From Acidobacteriota bacterium (GTDB lineage: Bacteria; Acidobacteriota; Vicinamibacteria; Vicinamibacterales; UBA2999), in contig JADZBZ010000251.1 in the NCBI GenBank assembly GCA_020851835.1, forward strand, positions 1-5,601: DNA of 5,601 nucleotides. The letters are read 5' to 3'. Both the position numbers and the translations under genes were made by a program. Below the pieces are notes generated by a model. It was not told the DNA's origin and ran no database searches. It was given only the letters and a program-made list of their open reading frames with translations. Positions 1 through 5,601 of the stretch are shown piece after piece (the first letter of the stretch is position 1; every line of letters begins with the position of its first letter).

Positions 1-128
1 ACTTCCTCGATGAAGTCCGCGATGACCTGCTTGCCGGATGTGCCGTTTTGAAGGTCGGTGGTTTCGATGCCGTCGACAATGAACCGGTTCTCGCCGGCGC
101 TGGCGCCATCGATCGACAGGCCACCCAT
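1..128 (-). pseudogene. TonB-dependent receptor plug-domain fragment (5'-truncated, runs off left edge)
   Basis: Read on the minus strand from the ATG at 128-126, the frame encodes about 42 residues that include GLSIDGASAGENRFIVDG, then IETTDLQNGTSGK and DFIEEV at the edge. This matches the plug domain of Oar-like TonB-dependent receptors, which are outer-membrane proteins that are abundant in Acidobacteriota. An intact receptor has a signal peptide, a carboxypeptidase-regulatory-like domain and a plug start before this point, normally well over 100 residues. Here the frame closes at a TGA (185-183), only about 18 codons upstream of the ATG, and neither other minus frame clearly continues the family. 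The visible part is therefore probably a 5'-truncated remnant. The 3' part lies outside the window, so whether the barrel survives is unknown. The family call rests on remembered motifs, and decay is inferred from the missing N-terminus. Confidence 0.62.
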
Positions 129-157
129 GGTCCGGGCAGGGACAGCCGGGCGCCGGA

Positions 158-182
158 TTGAACACTCGTTTGATACACTCGT
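158..182 (+). repeat. Two-copy 12/13-bp tandem repeat next to the thiolase start
   Basis: TTGAACACTCGT (158-169) is followed directly by TTGATACACTCGT (170-182). The copies differ only by one inserted T at 174. The pair ends 7 bases before the ATG at 190, so it lies where an operator or core promoter of the four-gene operon would be. Its function is unknown, and a duplication this short could be chance. Confidence 0.6.
171..179 (+). promoter_or_regulatory. Possible extended -10 promoter for the acyl-CoA operon
   Basis: TGATACACT contains the TGn of an extended -10 followed by TACACT, a 4/6 match to TATAAT. No -35 hexamer is seen at the usual distance (151-156 is CGCCGG), as is tolerated in extended -10 promoters. 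Transcription would begin near 186, leaving only about 4 bases before the ATG at 190. This fits the lack of a properly spaced Shine-Dalgarno site there. The element lies in the second copy of the tandem repeat. Confidence 0.3.
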
Positions 183-189
183 TCAGGTC

Positions 190-1392
190 ATGGCTACCCC
201 TTCGGTCGTCATCCTCGGCGCGGCGAGAACGCCCATCGGCAAGTACGGCGGCGCGTTTCGGGATCTGCACCCGGCCGAACTTGGCGCCGTCGCGGCGGGG
301 GCGGCCCTGGCCCGCGCTGGAGTGGCCGCTGAGGACGTGCAGGACGTCTGGGTGGGACACGGGCGACAAGCCGGCTCGGGTCCGAACCCCGCGCGCCAGG
401 TCGCGCACCGGGCCGGCGTGCCTCATGGAACTCCTGCCCAGACGATCAACAAAGCCTGCGCGTCCAGCCTGCAGGCGCTTGCCAGCGGCGCCCAGAGTAT
501 CCAGCTGGGCGAATCCGAGGTCGTGCTGGCCGGCGGGATCGAGTCGATGAGCCGGATGCCGTACCTGGTGGACAGCATCGACGCGCGCTGGGGCCACAAG
601 ATGGGCCACTTCCAATTCGTGGACGCGATGTACCGCGACGGCTTCCAGTGCCCGCTGTCGAATCTCATCATGGGAGAAACGGCCGAACTGCTGGCTCGCC
701 AGTACGGCATCACGCGCGAGGAGTCGGACCGGTTTTCGTTGAGCAGTCAACAGAAGACCGAAGCGGCCCAGAGGGAAGGGCGCTTCACCGACGAAATCGC
801 ACCGGTCACCGTGACCGTGACGGGTGCTCCCGTCGAGGTGGCCAGCGACGAGCATCCGAGACCTGGAACCACGATTGAAGCCCTGCGACGGCTGCCGCCC
901 ACGTTTCCGAAGGTGGAGGGTCACGCCGGCATCATCACCGCCGGCTCGGCGTCTGGCATCACCGACGGCGGGGCCGCGCTCGTGCTAGCCTCCCGTGATT
1001 ACGCCGCCGCGCACGGGCTGACGCCGCTTGCCACCATCACGGGATGGGCCAGCGCGGGTGTGGATCCGCGTTTCATGGGCATCGGACCCGTCCCGGCGAT
1101 GAAGAAGCTCGAGGCGCGGACCGCGCTCGGCCCAGACGCATTCGACCTGGTGGAAGTCAACGAAGCATTTGCCGCGCAGGTGCTCGCGGTGCTGCGCGAC
1201 GTGCCGATTCGAGCCGACAGACTGAACGTCAACGGCGGCGCCATTGCTCTCGGCCATCCCATCGGCGCCACTGGTGCGCGCATCGTCGTCACTCTGCTGC
1301 ACGCGCTGCGGCGGCGCGGGGGCGGACGCGGCCTGGCGACGCTCTGCGTGAGCGGAGGCATGGGGATGGCGATGGCGATCGACGTGCGTTGA
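190..1392 (+). CDS. Thiolase family protein (acetyl-CoA C-acyltransferase), first operon gene
   Basis: This is a 400-residue thiolase, the usual length for the family. It should cleave 3-ketoacyl-CoA with CoA, or condense two acyl-CoAs, in the cytoplasm. The nucleophile is Cys90 in NKACASS. NEAF is at 324-327, His356 lies in the NGGAIALGHPIGATGAR block, and the C-terminal acid/base Cys386 is in LCVSGGMG, so the catalytic set is complete. The frame is open back to 58, but the ATG at 190 was chosen because the protein then begins MATPSVVILGAARTPIG, the family N-terminus, and because the sequence upstream encodes the antisense receptor fragment. No properly spaced Shine-Dalgarno is visible; an AGG sits only 2 bases from the ATG. 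The next gene starts 36 bases downstream. The motifs do not settle whether it is a biosynthetic acetoacetyl-CoA thiolase or a degradative 3-ketoacyl-CoA thiolase. Confidence 0.93.
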   Translation: MATPSVVILGAARTPIGKYGGAFRDLHPAELGAVAAGAALARAGVAAEDVQDVWVGHGRQAGSGPNPARQVAHRAGVPHGTPAQTINKACASSLQALASGAQSIQLGESEVVLAGGIESMSRMPYLVDSIDARWGHKMGHFQFVDAMYRDGFQCPLSNLIMGETAELLARQYGITREESDRFSLSSQQKTEAAQREGRFTDEIAPVTVTVTGAPVEVASDEHPRPGTTIEALRRLPPTFPKVEGHAGIITAGSASGITDGGAALVLASRDYAAAHGLTPLATITGWASAGVDPRFMGIGPVPAMKKLEARTALGPDAFDLVEVNEAFAAQVLAVLRDVPIRADRLNVNGGAIALGHPIGATGARIVVTLLHALRRRGGGRGLATLCVSGGMGMAMAIDVR

Positions 1393-1428
1393 ACATCGTG
1401 TGACGGTTCGAAGTTCGTGGGGCCCAGG

Positions 1429-2472
1429 ATGCAGATTGCAGTCATTGCCGGAGACGGCATCGGAAAGGACGTGACCGTCGAAGCGGTCAAGGTGCTCCAG
1501 CAGGTGTCGTCCGTGTTCGACGCGCCGATCGTTCTCGAGCACCTGCCGTGGGGAGCCGACCACTTTTTGCGGACGGGCGAGACGCTGCCCGCGGGCGGCT
1601 ACGACCTGCTGCGGTCGTTCGACGCGGTCTTCGTGGGGGCGCTGGGGGATCCGCGGGTACCCGACAACCGCCACGCACGCGATATCCTGCTGGGCACCCG
1701 CTTCGAGCTCGACCTCTACGTCAACTACCGGCCCGTGCGCCTGCTGGCCGACCGCCTGTGCCCGCTGAAGCACCGCGGGCGCGCCGACGTCAACTTCGTC
1801 GTCTTCCGCGAGAACACCGAGGGCGTCTATGTCGGCATCGGCGGGCGGTTCAAGGCGGGCACGCCGGACGAAGTGGCCATTCAGGAGGAGATCAACACCT
1901 ACAAGGGTGTCCATCGCATCATCCGTTACGCGTTCGCGTACGCGGCGACGCACAACCTCACCAAGGTGTGCATGGCCGACAAGAGCAACGCCATGCAGCA
2001 GGGCCACGCGCTCTGGCAGCGCGTATTCCATGAGGTGGCCGCCGAATTTCCGGGCATCGCCGCCACGCACCAGTACATCGATGCGCTGGCGATGTTCCTC
2101 GTTCGTGATCCCGGGCAGTATGAGGTGATCGTCACCAACAACCTCTTCGGCGACATCGTCACCGACATCGGCGGGGCCCTCCAGGGCGGATTGGGCATGG
2201 CGGCGTCCGGCAACCTCCACCCGGGGCGCACATCGCTCTTCGAGCCCGTGCACGGCTCGGCGCCGCCGTTGGCTGGAAGGAACGTGGCCAACCCGATGGG
2301 GGCCATCCTCTCGGTGGCGCTGATGCTGGAGACGCTCGGGCGGACCGCCGAGGCGAAGGCCATCGAGGCCGCCGTCGAAGCGACGGTCCGCGCCGGTGAG
2401 ACGACCGCGGACATCGGCGGCTCGCTTGGCACACGGGAAGTTGGCGACCGAATCGCGGCCGCCTTGATGTGA
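1429..2472 (+). CDS. Isocitrate/isopropylmalate dehydrogenase family protein (D-malate/tartrate dehydrogenase-like)
   Basis: A 347-residue beta-hydroxyacid oxidative decarboxylase that would use NAD(P)+ and a divalent metal to turn a malate-type acid into a 2-oxo acid and CO2. Family marks are GDGIG at 8-12, substrate arginines at about 91, 101 and 127 (in FRENTEG), Tyr134, Lys185 in ADKSNAM, metal-binding Asp218, Asp242 and Asp246 (LFGDIVTDIGG), and the cofactor loop EPVHGSAPPLAGRNVANP at 272-289. The stretches YVNYRPVRL and GGRFKAGTPDEVAIQE resemble D-malate/tartrate dehydrogenases more than LeuB, so isopropylmalate is not the favoured substrate. Pro280 lies where NAD enzymes usually have Asp and NADP isocitrate dehydrogenases have Lys, so cofactor choice cannot be read. 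An in-frame GTG at 1417 exists, but the ATG at 1429 gives the family N-terminus MQIAVIAGDGIG. Its place between two thiolase genes implies co-expression with acyl-CoA metabolism. Family is certain; substrate is not. Confidence 0.9.
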   Translation: MQIAVIAGDGIGKDVTVEAVKVLQQVSSVFDAPIVLEHLPWGADHFLRTGETLPAGGYDLLRSFDAVFVGALGDPRVPDNRHARDILLGTRFELDLYVNYRPVRLLADRLCPLKHRGRADVNFVVFRENTEGVYVGIGGRFKAGTPDEVAIQEEINTYKGVHRIIRYAFAYAATHNLTKVCMADKSNAMQQGHALWQRVFHEVAAEFPGIAATHQYIDALAMFLVRDPGQYEVIVTNNLFGDIVTDIGGALQGGLGMAASGNLHPGRTSLFEPVHGSAPPLAGRNVANPMGAILSVALMLETLGRTAEAKAIEAAVEATVRAGETTADIGGSLGTREVGDRIAAALM

Positions 2473-2477
2473 GAGGG
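2472..2477 (+). promoter_or_regulatory. Ribosome binding site of the second thiolase
   Basis: AGAGGG lies 10 bases before the ATG at 2488 and overlaps the last base of the upstream stop codon. This supports translation within a polycistronic message and fixes the start at 2488. Confidence 0.5.
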
Positions 2478-2487
2478 CGTCATTTCC

Positions 2488-3669
2488 ATGCCTGAAACCG
2501 TGTACATTCTCGGCGGCGCGCGCACGCCGATGACGCAGTACGTGGGCGCGCTCAAGGACGTGTCCGCCATCGACCTTGGCGCCGTCGCCGCGCGCGGGGC
2601 ACTGGCCCGGACGGGTGTGCAGCCCGACTGGGTGGAGCACGTCGTCTTCGGCAACGTGCAGCAAAGCAGCGTCGACGCGCACTACGGTGCCCGGCACGTC
2701 GGGCTCAAGGCCGGCCTGCCCATCGAGGTGCCGGCGCTCACCGTCAACCGCCTCTGCGGGTCTGGCGTGCAGGCCGTGTTGAGTGGCGCGCAGCATATCC
2801 AGCTCGGCGAGGCCGCCGTGGTACTGGCCGGCGGCATGGAGAACATGAGCCAGGTGCCGCACGTCATCCGCGGCCTGCGGTCGGGTCTCAAGCTCGGGCA
2901 GGGCAAGCTCGAAGACTGGCTCTGGGAAGGGCTGACCGATCCCTACGCCGGCTGTTCGATGGCCATCACGGCCGAGAACTGCGCCGAGAAGTACGGAATC
3001 ACCCGCGAGCAGTCAGACGAGTACGCGCTTCGCAGCCAGCAGTTGGCCCACCAGGCCTGGAACTCCGGGAGCCTCGAGGATGAAGTCGTACCCGTCGAGA
3101 TCGAGGGCCGCAAGGGCACGACCCTGGTCGAGCGGGACGACCACCTGCGGCCCGACACGACGATGGACGTGCTGGCCAGGCTTCCGGCGGCGTTCAAGAA
3201 GGACGGCGTCGTCACGGCCGGCAACGCCAGCGGCATCGTGGATGGTGCGGCGGCGCTGCTGATTGCCGGTGAGTCGGCCGTCAAGGCCCGCGGCCTCAGG
3301 CCGCTCGGACGTATCGTCTCCTGGGCCACGGTGGGGGTGCAGCCGTCGATGATGGGCATGGGGCCGGTCCCGGCCATTCGGTTGGCGCTCGAGCGGGCGG
3401 GACTCTCGCTGGCCGATCTCGACCTGATAGAGATCAACGAGGCGTTCGCTCCCCAGTATCTGGCGTGCGAGAAGGAGCTCGGCCTCGACCGCGACAAGGT
3501 CAACGTCAATGGGGGTGCCATCGCGTTGGGCCATCCGCTCGGCGCCACCGGCGCCCGTCTGGTGTTGACGCTGCTGCTCGAGCTGCGCCGACGAGGCAGG
3601 CGATACGGTGTGGCGTCGGCATGTATCGGCGGCGGGCAGGGCATCGCGATGATTATCGAGTCCGTCTAG
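2488..3669 (+). CDS. Thiolase family protein (acetyl-CoA C-acetyltransferase type), third operon gene
   Basis: A 393-residue thiolase, the classic length of acetoacetyl-CoA thiolases, expected to interconvert two acetyl-CoA with acetoacetyl-CoA or to act on short 3-ketoacyl-CoAs in the cytoplasm. Catalytic residues are Cys90 in NRLCGSGVQA, NEAF at 317-320, His349 in GGAIALGHPLGATGAR, and Cys379 in CIGGGQG, so it looks active. The start ATG gives the family N-terminus (PETVYILGGARTP) and has a purine-rich AGAGGG 10 bases upstream. The gene begins 15 bases after the dehydrogenase stop and ends 20 bases before the 3-hydroxyacyl-CoA dehydrogenase. That downstream partner would reduce its 3-ketoacyl-CoA product or supply its substrate. 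It is clearly diverged from the first thiolase (RLCGSG versus KACASS around the nucleophile, and a different loop at 125-155), so this is not a recent duplication and the two may differ in chain length or direction. Confidence 0.94.
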   Translation: MPETVYILGGARTPMTQYVGALKDVSAIDLGAVAARGALARTGVQPDWVEHVVFGNVQQSSVDAHYGARHVGLKAGLPIEVPALTVNRLCGSGVQAVLSGAQHIQLGEAAVVLAGGMENMSQVPHVIRGLRSGLKLGQGKLEDWLWEGLTDPYAGCSMAITAENCAEKYGITREQSDEYALRSQQLAHQAWNSGSLEDEVVPVEIEGRKGTTLVERDDHLRPDTTMDVLARLPAAFKKDGVVTAGNASGIVDGAAALLIAGESAVKARGLRPLGRIVSWATVGVQPSMMGMGPVPAIRLALERAGLSLADLDLIEINEAFAPQYLACEKELGLDRDKVNVNGGAIALGHPLGATGARLVLTLLLELRRRGRRYGVASACIGGGQGIAMIIESV

Positions 3670-3679
3670 GACGGCAGGC

Positions 3680-3683
3680 GGAG
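3680..3683 (+). promoter_or_regulatory. Ribosome binding site of the 3-hydroxyacyl-CoA dehydrogenase
   Basis: GGAG lies 6 bases before the ATG at 3690, close to ideal spacing. It decides the start inside a frame that is otherwise open back into the thiolase gene. Confidence 0.6.
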
Positions 3684-3689
3684 AAGCTA

Positions 3690-4538
3690 ATGGCGATCAC
3701 GAACGTCGGTGTGTTGGGGTGCGGGCTGATGGGAGCGGGCGTGGCGCAGGTATCGGCCGCCGCGGGGTTCAAGACCGTCGTGCTCGAAGTGAATGCGGAC
3801 GTCCTCGAGAAGGGCCTGGGACGCATCGAGAAGTTCCTGACCGATGGTGTGGCGAAGGGCAAGGTCACCGAGGAGACCAAGACCGCTGTGCTCGGCCATC
3901 TGTCGGGCACCACCAGCTACGCGGACCTGAAGGGCTGCGACCTGGTGATCGAGGCCATCGTCGAGAACGTGGAGGCGAAGAAGCACGCCTACGCGCAGAT
4001 CGAGGCCGTCGTGGGCGCCCACTGCCTGATTGCGTCGAACACCTCGTCGCTGTGCATCACAGAGCTGGCGGCGGGCACGACACGGCCCGACAAGGTCGGC
4101 GGCCTGCACTTCTTCAACCCGGTTCCGTTGATGAAGCTGGTGGAAGTGATTAGGGCCCTCTCGACGAGCCAGGAGACGCACGAGGCGCTGGTCGGATTCG
4201 CGCGGGCCATCGGCAAGGAGCCCATTGCCGCCCCCGATCGCGGCGGCTTCATCGTCAACCGGCTGCTGGTGCCGTATCTGCTCGATGCGGTACGGTGCCT
4301 CGAAGAGGGGCTGGGTACCGTCGAGGATATCGACAAGGGGATGAGGCTCGGGTGCGGCTACCCGATGGGGCCGTTCACCTTGCTCGACTTTGTCGGCCTC
4401 GACACGACCTACTACATTGCCAACATCATGTTCGAGGAGTTCCGCGAAACCCGGTTCGCGCCGCCGCCGCTGCTGAAGCGGATGGTCCTGGCGGGGCACC
4501 TGGGGAAGAAATCCGGTCGCGGGTTCTACTCCTACTGA
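3690..4538 (+). CDS. hbd: 3-hydroxybutyryl-CoA dehydrogenase (3-hydroxyacyl-CoA dehydrogenase, stand-alone)
   Basis: A 282-residue enzyme, the typical length of stand-alone (S)-3-hydroxybutyryl-CoA dehydrogenases, interconverting acetoacetyl-CoA and 3-hydroxybutyryl-CoA in the cytoplasm. The N-terminal Rossmann domain (about 1-185) opens with VGVLGCGLMGAG. Glu33 after the second strand fits NAD(H) rather than NADP(H). Catalytic residues sit in SNTSS (Ser119), GLHFFNPVP (His140), Glu152 in VEVI and Asn190 in GFIVNRLL; their spacing equals that of human short-chain Ser137, His158, Glu170 and Asn208. The C-terminal domain ends with the usual KKSGRGFYSY. The frame is open upstream to 3465 inside the thiolase gene, but GGAG 6 bases before the ATG at 3690 and the family N-terminus fix the start. 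It is the last gene of the operon. Its stop overlaps the end of the converging TPR frame. Alternative names for this type are paaH, fadB2 and mmgB. Confidence 0.95.
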   Translation: MAITNVGVLGCGLMGAGVAQVSAAAGFKTVVLEVNADVLEKGLGRIEKFLTDGVAKGKVTEETKTAVLGHLSGTTSYADLKGCDLVIEAIVENVEAKKHAYAQIEAVVGAHCLIASNTSSLCITELAAGTTRPDKVGGLHFFNPVPLMKLVEVIRALSTSQETHEALVGFARAIGKEPIAAPDRGGFIVNRLLVPYLLDAVRCLEEGLGTVEDIDKGMRLGCGYPMGPFTLLDFVGLDTTYYIANIMFEEFRETRFAPPPLLKRMVLAGHLGKKSGRGFYSY

Positions 4539-5083
4539 CACGGCCCGGCCCGCCGCGCCTCGTCTTTCCGATCGAGCGCCTGGTCCGCCGATCCGTACTG
4601 GTCAGCCGGGTCGAGAGCGAGCACCGTTTCGAGCTCGTCCCTGATGGCGCCTCGGTACCGAATGCCCTGGCGCAGCCCGAACGATTCGGCGAGTGCGCCC
4701 ATGTTCGCAGCCATCCAGAAGTGCCCTTCGGGCCGCTTCGGTTCGAGCGTGGCCGCCTGGCGACCAGCCGCCACGCCGCGCTCCAGCGCCGTTTTCCGCT
4801 CACCTGCCGGCAGGACGTTGGTGCCCAGCCAGTACTCGCCGCGAGCGAGCTTCCAGGCCGACTCGAAGTCCGGAGGGTTTTCCGCGAGGTGAGCCGACCA
4901 GATCTCGGCCGCCCGCGTCGCGCTCGAGAGAGCCTCGCGGTCGTGGTACAGCGCGTCGGGATCGCCATCGGGAACCTGGACGCGCGAACGTGCATCCAAA
5001 GACCAGATGCCACCACTCGAACCTCGCGACGATTCCGCGGGCGTGCCCGCACCAGGCCTCGCCGGAGCTCCGCACACGAGCAT
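4532..5083 (-). pseudogene. TatT-like TPR protein, apparently truncated remnant
   Basis: From about 4966 down to 4574 the minus frame gives a continuous helical protein with DPDALYHDREAL, DFESAWKLARGEYWLGT, LEPKRPEGHFWMAANMGAL, AESFGLRQGIRYRG and ELETVLALDP. These are marks of a tetratricopeptide family (annotated as TRAP transporter TatT-like or plain TPR protein) common in Acidobacteriota and normally secreted. Two parts are missing. The N-terminus has no signal peptide: the only ATG in reach (5083-5081) precedes about 40 low-complexity residues and overlaps the folE upstream region. After GSADQAL the family usually continues with a RWYFKVP-like segment and about 90 more residues; here it reads DRKDEARRAGPCQ and stops. 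RKDEARR itself resembles the family's C-terminal helix, so an internal deletion is possible. No hidden frameshift restores the missing part. The family is fairly secure from memory; non-function is inferred, and a short intact variant cannot be excluded. Confidence 0.6.
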
Positions 5084-5084
5084 G

Positions 5085-5090
5085 TACAAT
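5085..5090 (+). promoter_or_regulatory. folE: Possible -10 element placing folE transcription start at its ATG
   Basis: TACAAT matches TATAAT at 5 of 6 positions and ends 6 bases before the ATG at 5097, so transcription would begin on or next to that codon, giving a leaderless message. There is no TTGACA-like -35 at 17 bases (5062-5067 is CCGGAG) and no Shine-Dalgarno just before 5097. If translation instead begins at the ATG at 5082, this hexamer is coding sequence and the call fails. Confidence 0.3.
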
Positions 5091-5096
5091 ACGCTG

Positions 5097-5601
5097 ATGC
5101 AGCACCTCATCCACCAGCTGCTCGAGCAGCTCGGTGAAGATCCGGCGCGGGAGGGTCTGGTGAACACCCCGGTGCGTGTCGAGAAGGCCTTGCAGTTCCT
5201 GACGAGCGGGTACGACGCGGATATCGATACGGTGCTCAACGGCGCCCTGTTCAGCGTGGATTATAGCGAGATGGTGATCGTATGCGACATCGACTTCTAC
5301 AGTCTGTGCGAACATCACCTTCTGCCGTTCTTCGGCAAGTGTCACGTGGCCTACATTCCGAACGGCCGCGTGATTGGACTGAGCAAGATTCCGCGTCTGG
5401 TCGACATCTTCGCGCGACGGCTCCAGTTGCAGGAGCGGATGACGAACGAAATCGCCGAGACGATTCGGGAAAAGATTGCTCCACTGGGTGTGGCCGTCGT
5501 GTGCGAGGGCACCCACCTCTGCATGGCGATGCGCGGAGTGGAGAAGCAGAATTCCTACACCGTGACCAGCGCCATGCTCGGCGCGTTCCGCGATCACGCG
5601 C
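5097..5601 (+). CDS. folE: GTP cyclohydrolase I, partial at right edge
   Basis: The first 168 residues are present; about 20-25 C-terminal residues lie beyond the window. The enzyme converts GTP to 7,8-dihydroneopterin triphosphate, the first step of tetrahydrofolate (and tetrahydrobiopterin or 7-deazapurine) synthesis, as a cytoplasmic homodecamer. An N-terminal helix with GEDPAREGLVNTPVRVEKAL is followed by SLCEHHLLPFFGK, in which Cys71 and His74 are zinc ligands, then GLSKIPRLVDIFARRLQLQERMT, and finally EGTHLCMAMRGVEK with catalytic-type His140 and the third zinc ligand Cys142. The Cys71-Cys142 spacing equals that of E. coli Cys110-Cys181, so the visible part looks functional. An in-frame ATG at 5082 would add MYNTL. 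I prefer 5097 because family members usually begin just before this helix and because of the -10-like hexamer upstream; a weak GGAG at 5064-5067 would instead favour 5082. The gene is not part of the acyl-CoA operon. Confidence 0.93.
   Translation, partial: MQHLIHQLLEQLGEDPAREGLVNTPVRVEKALQFLTSGYDADIDTVLNGALFSVDYSEMVIVCDIDFYSLCEHHLLPFFGKCHVAYIPNGRVIGLSKIPRLVDIFARRLQLQERMTNEIAETIREKIAPLGVAVVCEGTHLCMAMRGVEKQNSYTVTSAMLGAFRDHA

Noticed and set aside
58..189. N-terminal extension of the first thiolase to the ATG at 58
   Set aside because: The added 44 residues have no counterpart in thiolases and are antisense to the TonB plug fragment. The family N-terminus begins at the ATG at 190.
803..817. 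Perfect 15-bp palindrome with a 1-base centre (CGGTCAC/GTGACCG)
   Set aside because: It lies inside the first thiolase gene and follows from the repeated Val-Thr codons there (VTVTVT). It is not near any start or stop.
985..2862. Long minus-strand open frame (625 residues) opposite the first thiolase, the dehydrogenase and the second thiolase
   Set aside because: It spans three genes with clear catalytic motifs on the + strand, is rich in Arg, His, Asp and Gly, and shows no recognisable domain. It is the usual antisense shadow of GC-rich coding DNA.
3687..4541. Minus-strand open frame opposite hbd (284 residues)
   Set aside because: It mirrors the intact hbd gene, with no motif of its own and composition typical of antisense frames.
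4539..4600. Search for a terminator after hbd
   Set aside because: The GGCCC-rich stretch forms no clear stem followed by a T run, so no intrinsic terminator is claimed.
4295..5137. Plus-strand open frame crossing the end of hbd and the TPR region
   Set aside because: Arg/Pro-rich low-complexity translation with no family resemblance. The same DNA encodes hbd in another frame and the TPR remnant on the other strand.
4800..5597. Minus-strand open frame opposite folE (265 residues)
   Set aside because: The plus strand from 5097 encodes GTP cyclohydrolase I with all zinc ligands, so this frame is its antisense shadow.

Overview
The window is high-GC DNA. It is dominated by one compact four-gene operon on the + strand (about 190-4538) for short-chain acyl-CoA metabolism. 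The order is thiolase, a decarboxylating beta-hydroxyacid dehydrogenase of the isocitrate/isopropylmalate/D-malate family, a second diverged thiolase, and a 282-residue 3-hydroxybutyryl-CoA dehydrogenase. Gaps between the genes are 36, 15 and 20 bases, and all four frames look intact with their catalytic residues present. Near the right edge, the start of folE (GTP cyclohydrolase I) runs off the window on the + strand.

Both flanks carry minus-strand sequence that looks like broken genes. At the left edge (1 to about 128) is a piece of a TonB-dependent receptor plug domain of the Oar-like type. Its frame is closed by a stop only about 18 codons upstream of the recognisable homology, so the N-terminal half expected of such a receptor is missing. 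Between the operon and folE (4532 to about 5083) is a TPR protein resembling the TatT-like family common in Acidobacteriota. It has no signal peptide and breaks off where the family normally continues. No tRNA, rRNA, CRISPR array, insertion sequence or convincing terminator was seen.

The Oar-like receptor type, the TPR family, the GC-rich codon use and the operon content together suggest a member of Acidobacteriota, perhaps Vicinamibacteria. This is inferred from family resemblance remembered without a search.

The thiolases and the hydroxyacyl-CoA dehydrogenase would interconvert acetyl-CoA, acetoacetyl-CoA (or longer 3-ketoacyl-CoAs) and 3-hydroxyacyl-CoA, in beta-oxidation or its reverse. 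The hydroxyacid dehydrogenase is the odd partner: it probably decarboxylates a malate-like acid, and a proline sits where the family normally has its cofactor-selecting residue. No clearly new system was recognised. The points most worth a second look are the two decayed flanks, the odd dehydrogenase, and the promoter-like elements lying almost on top of the first thiolase and folE start codons.
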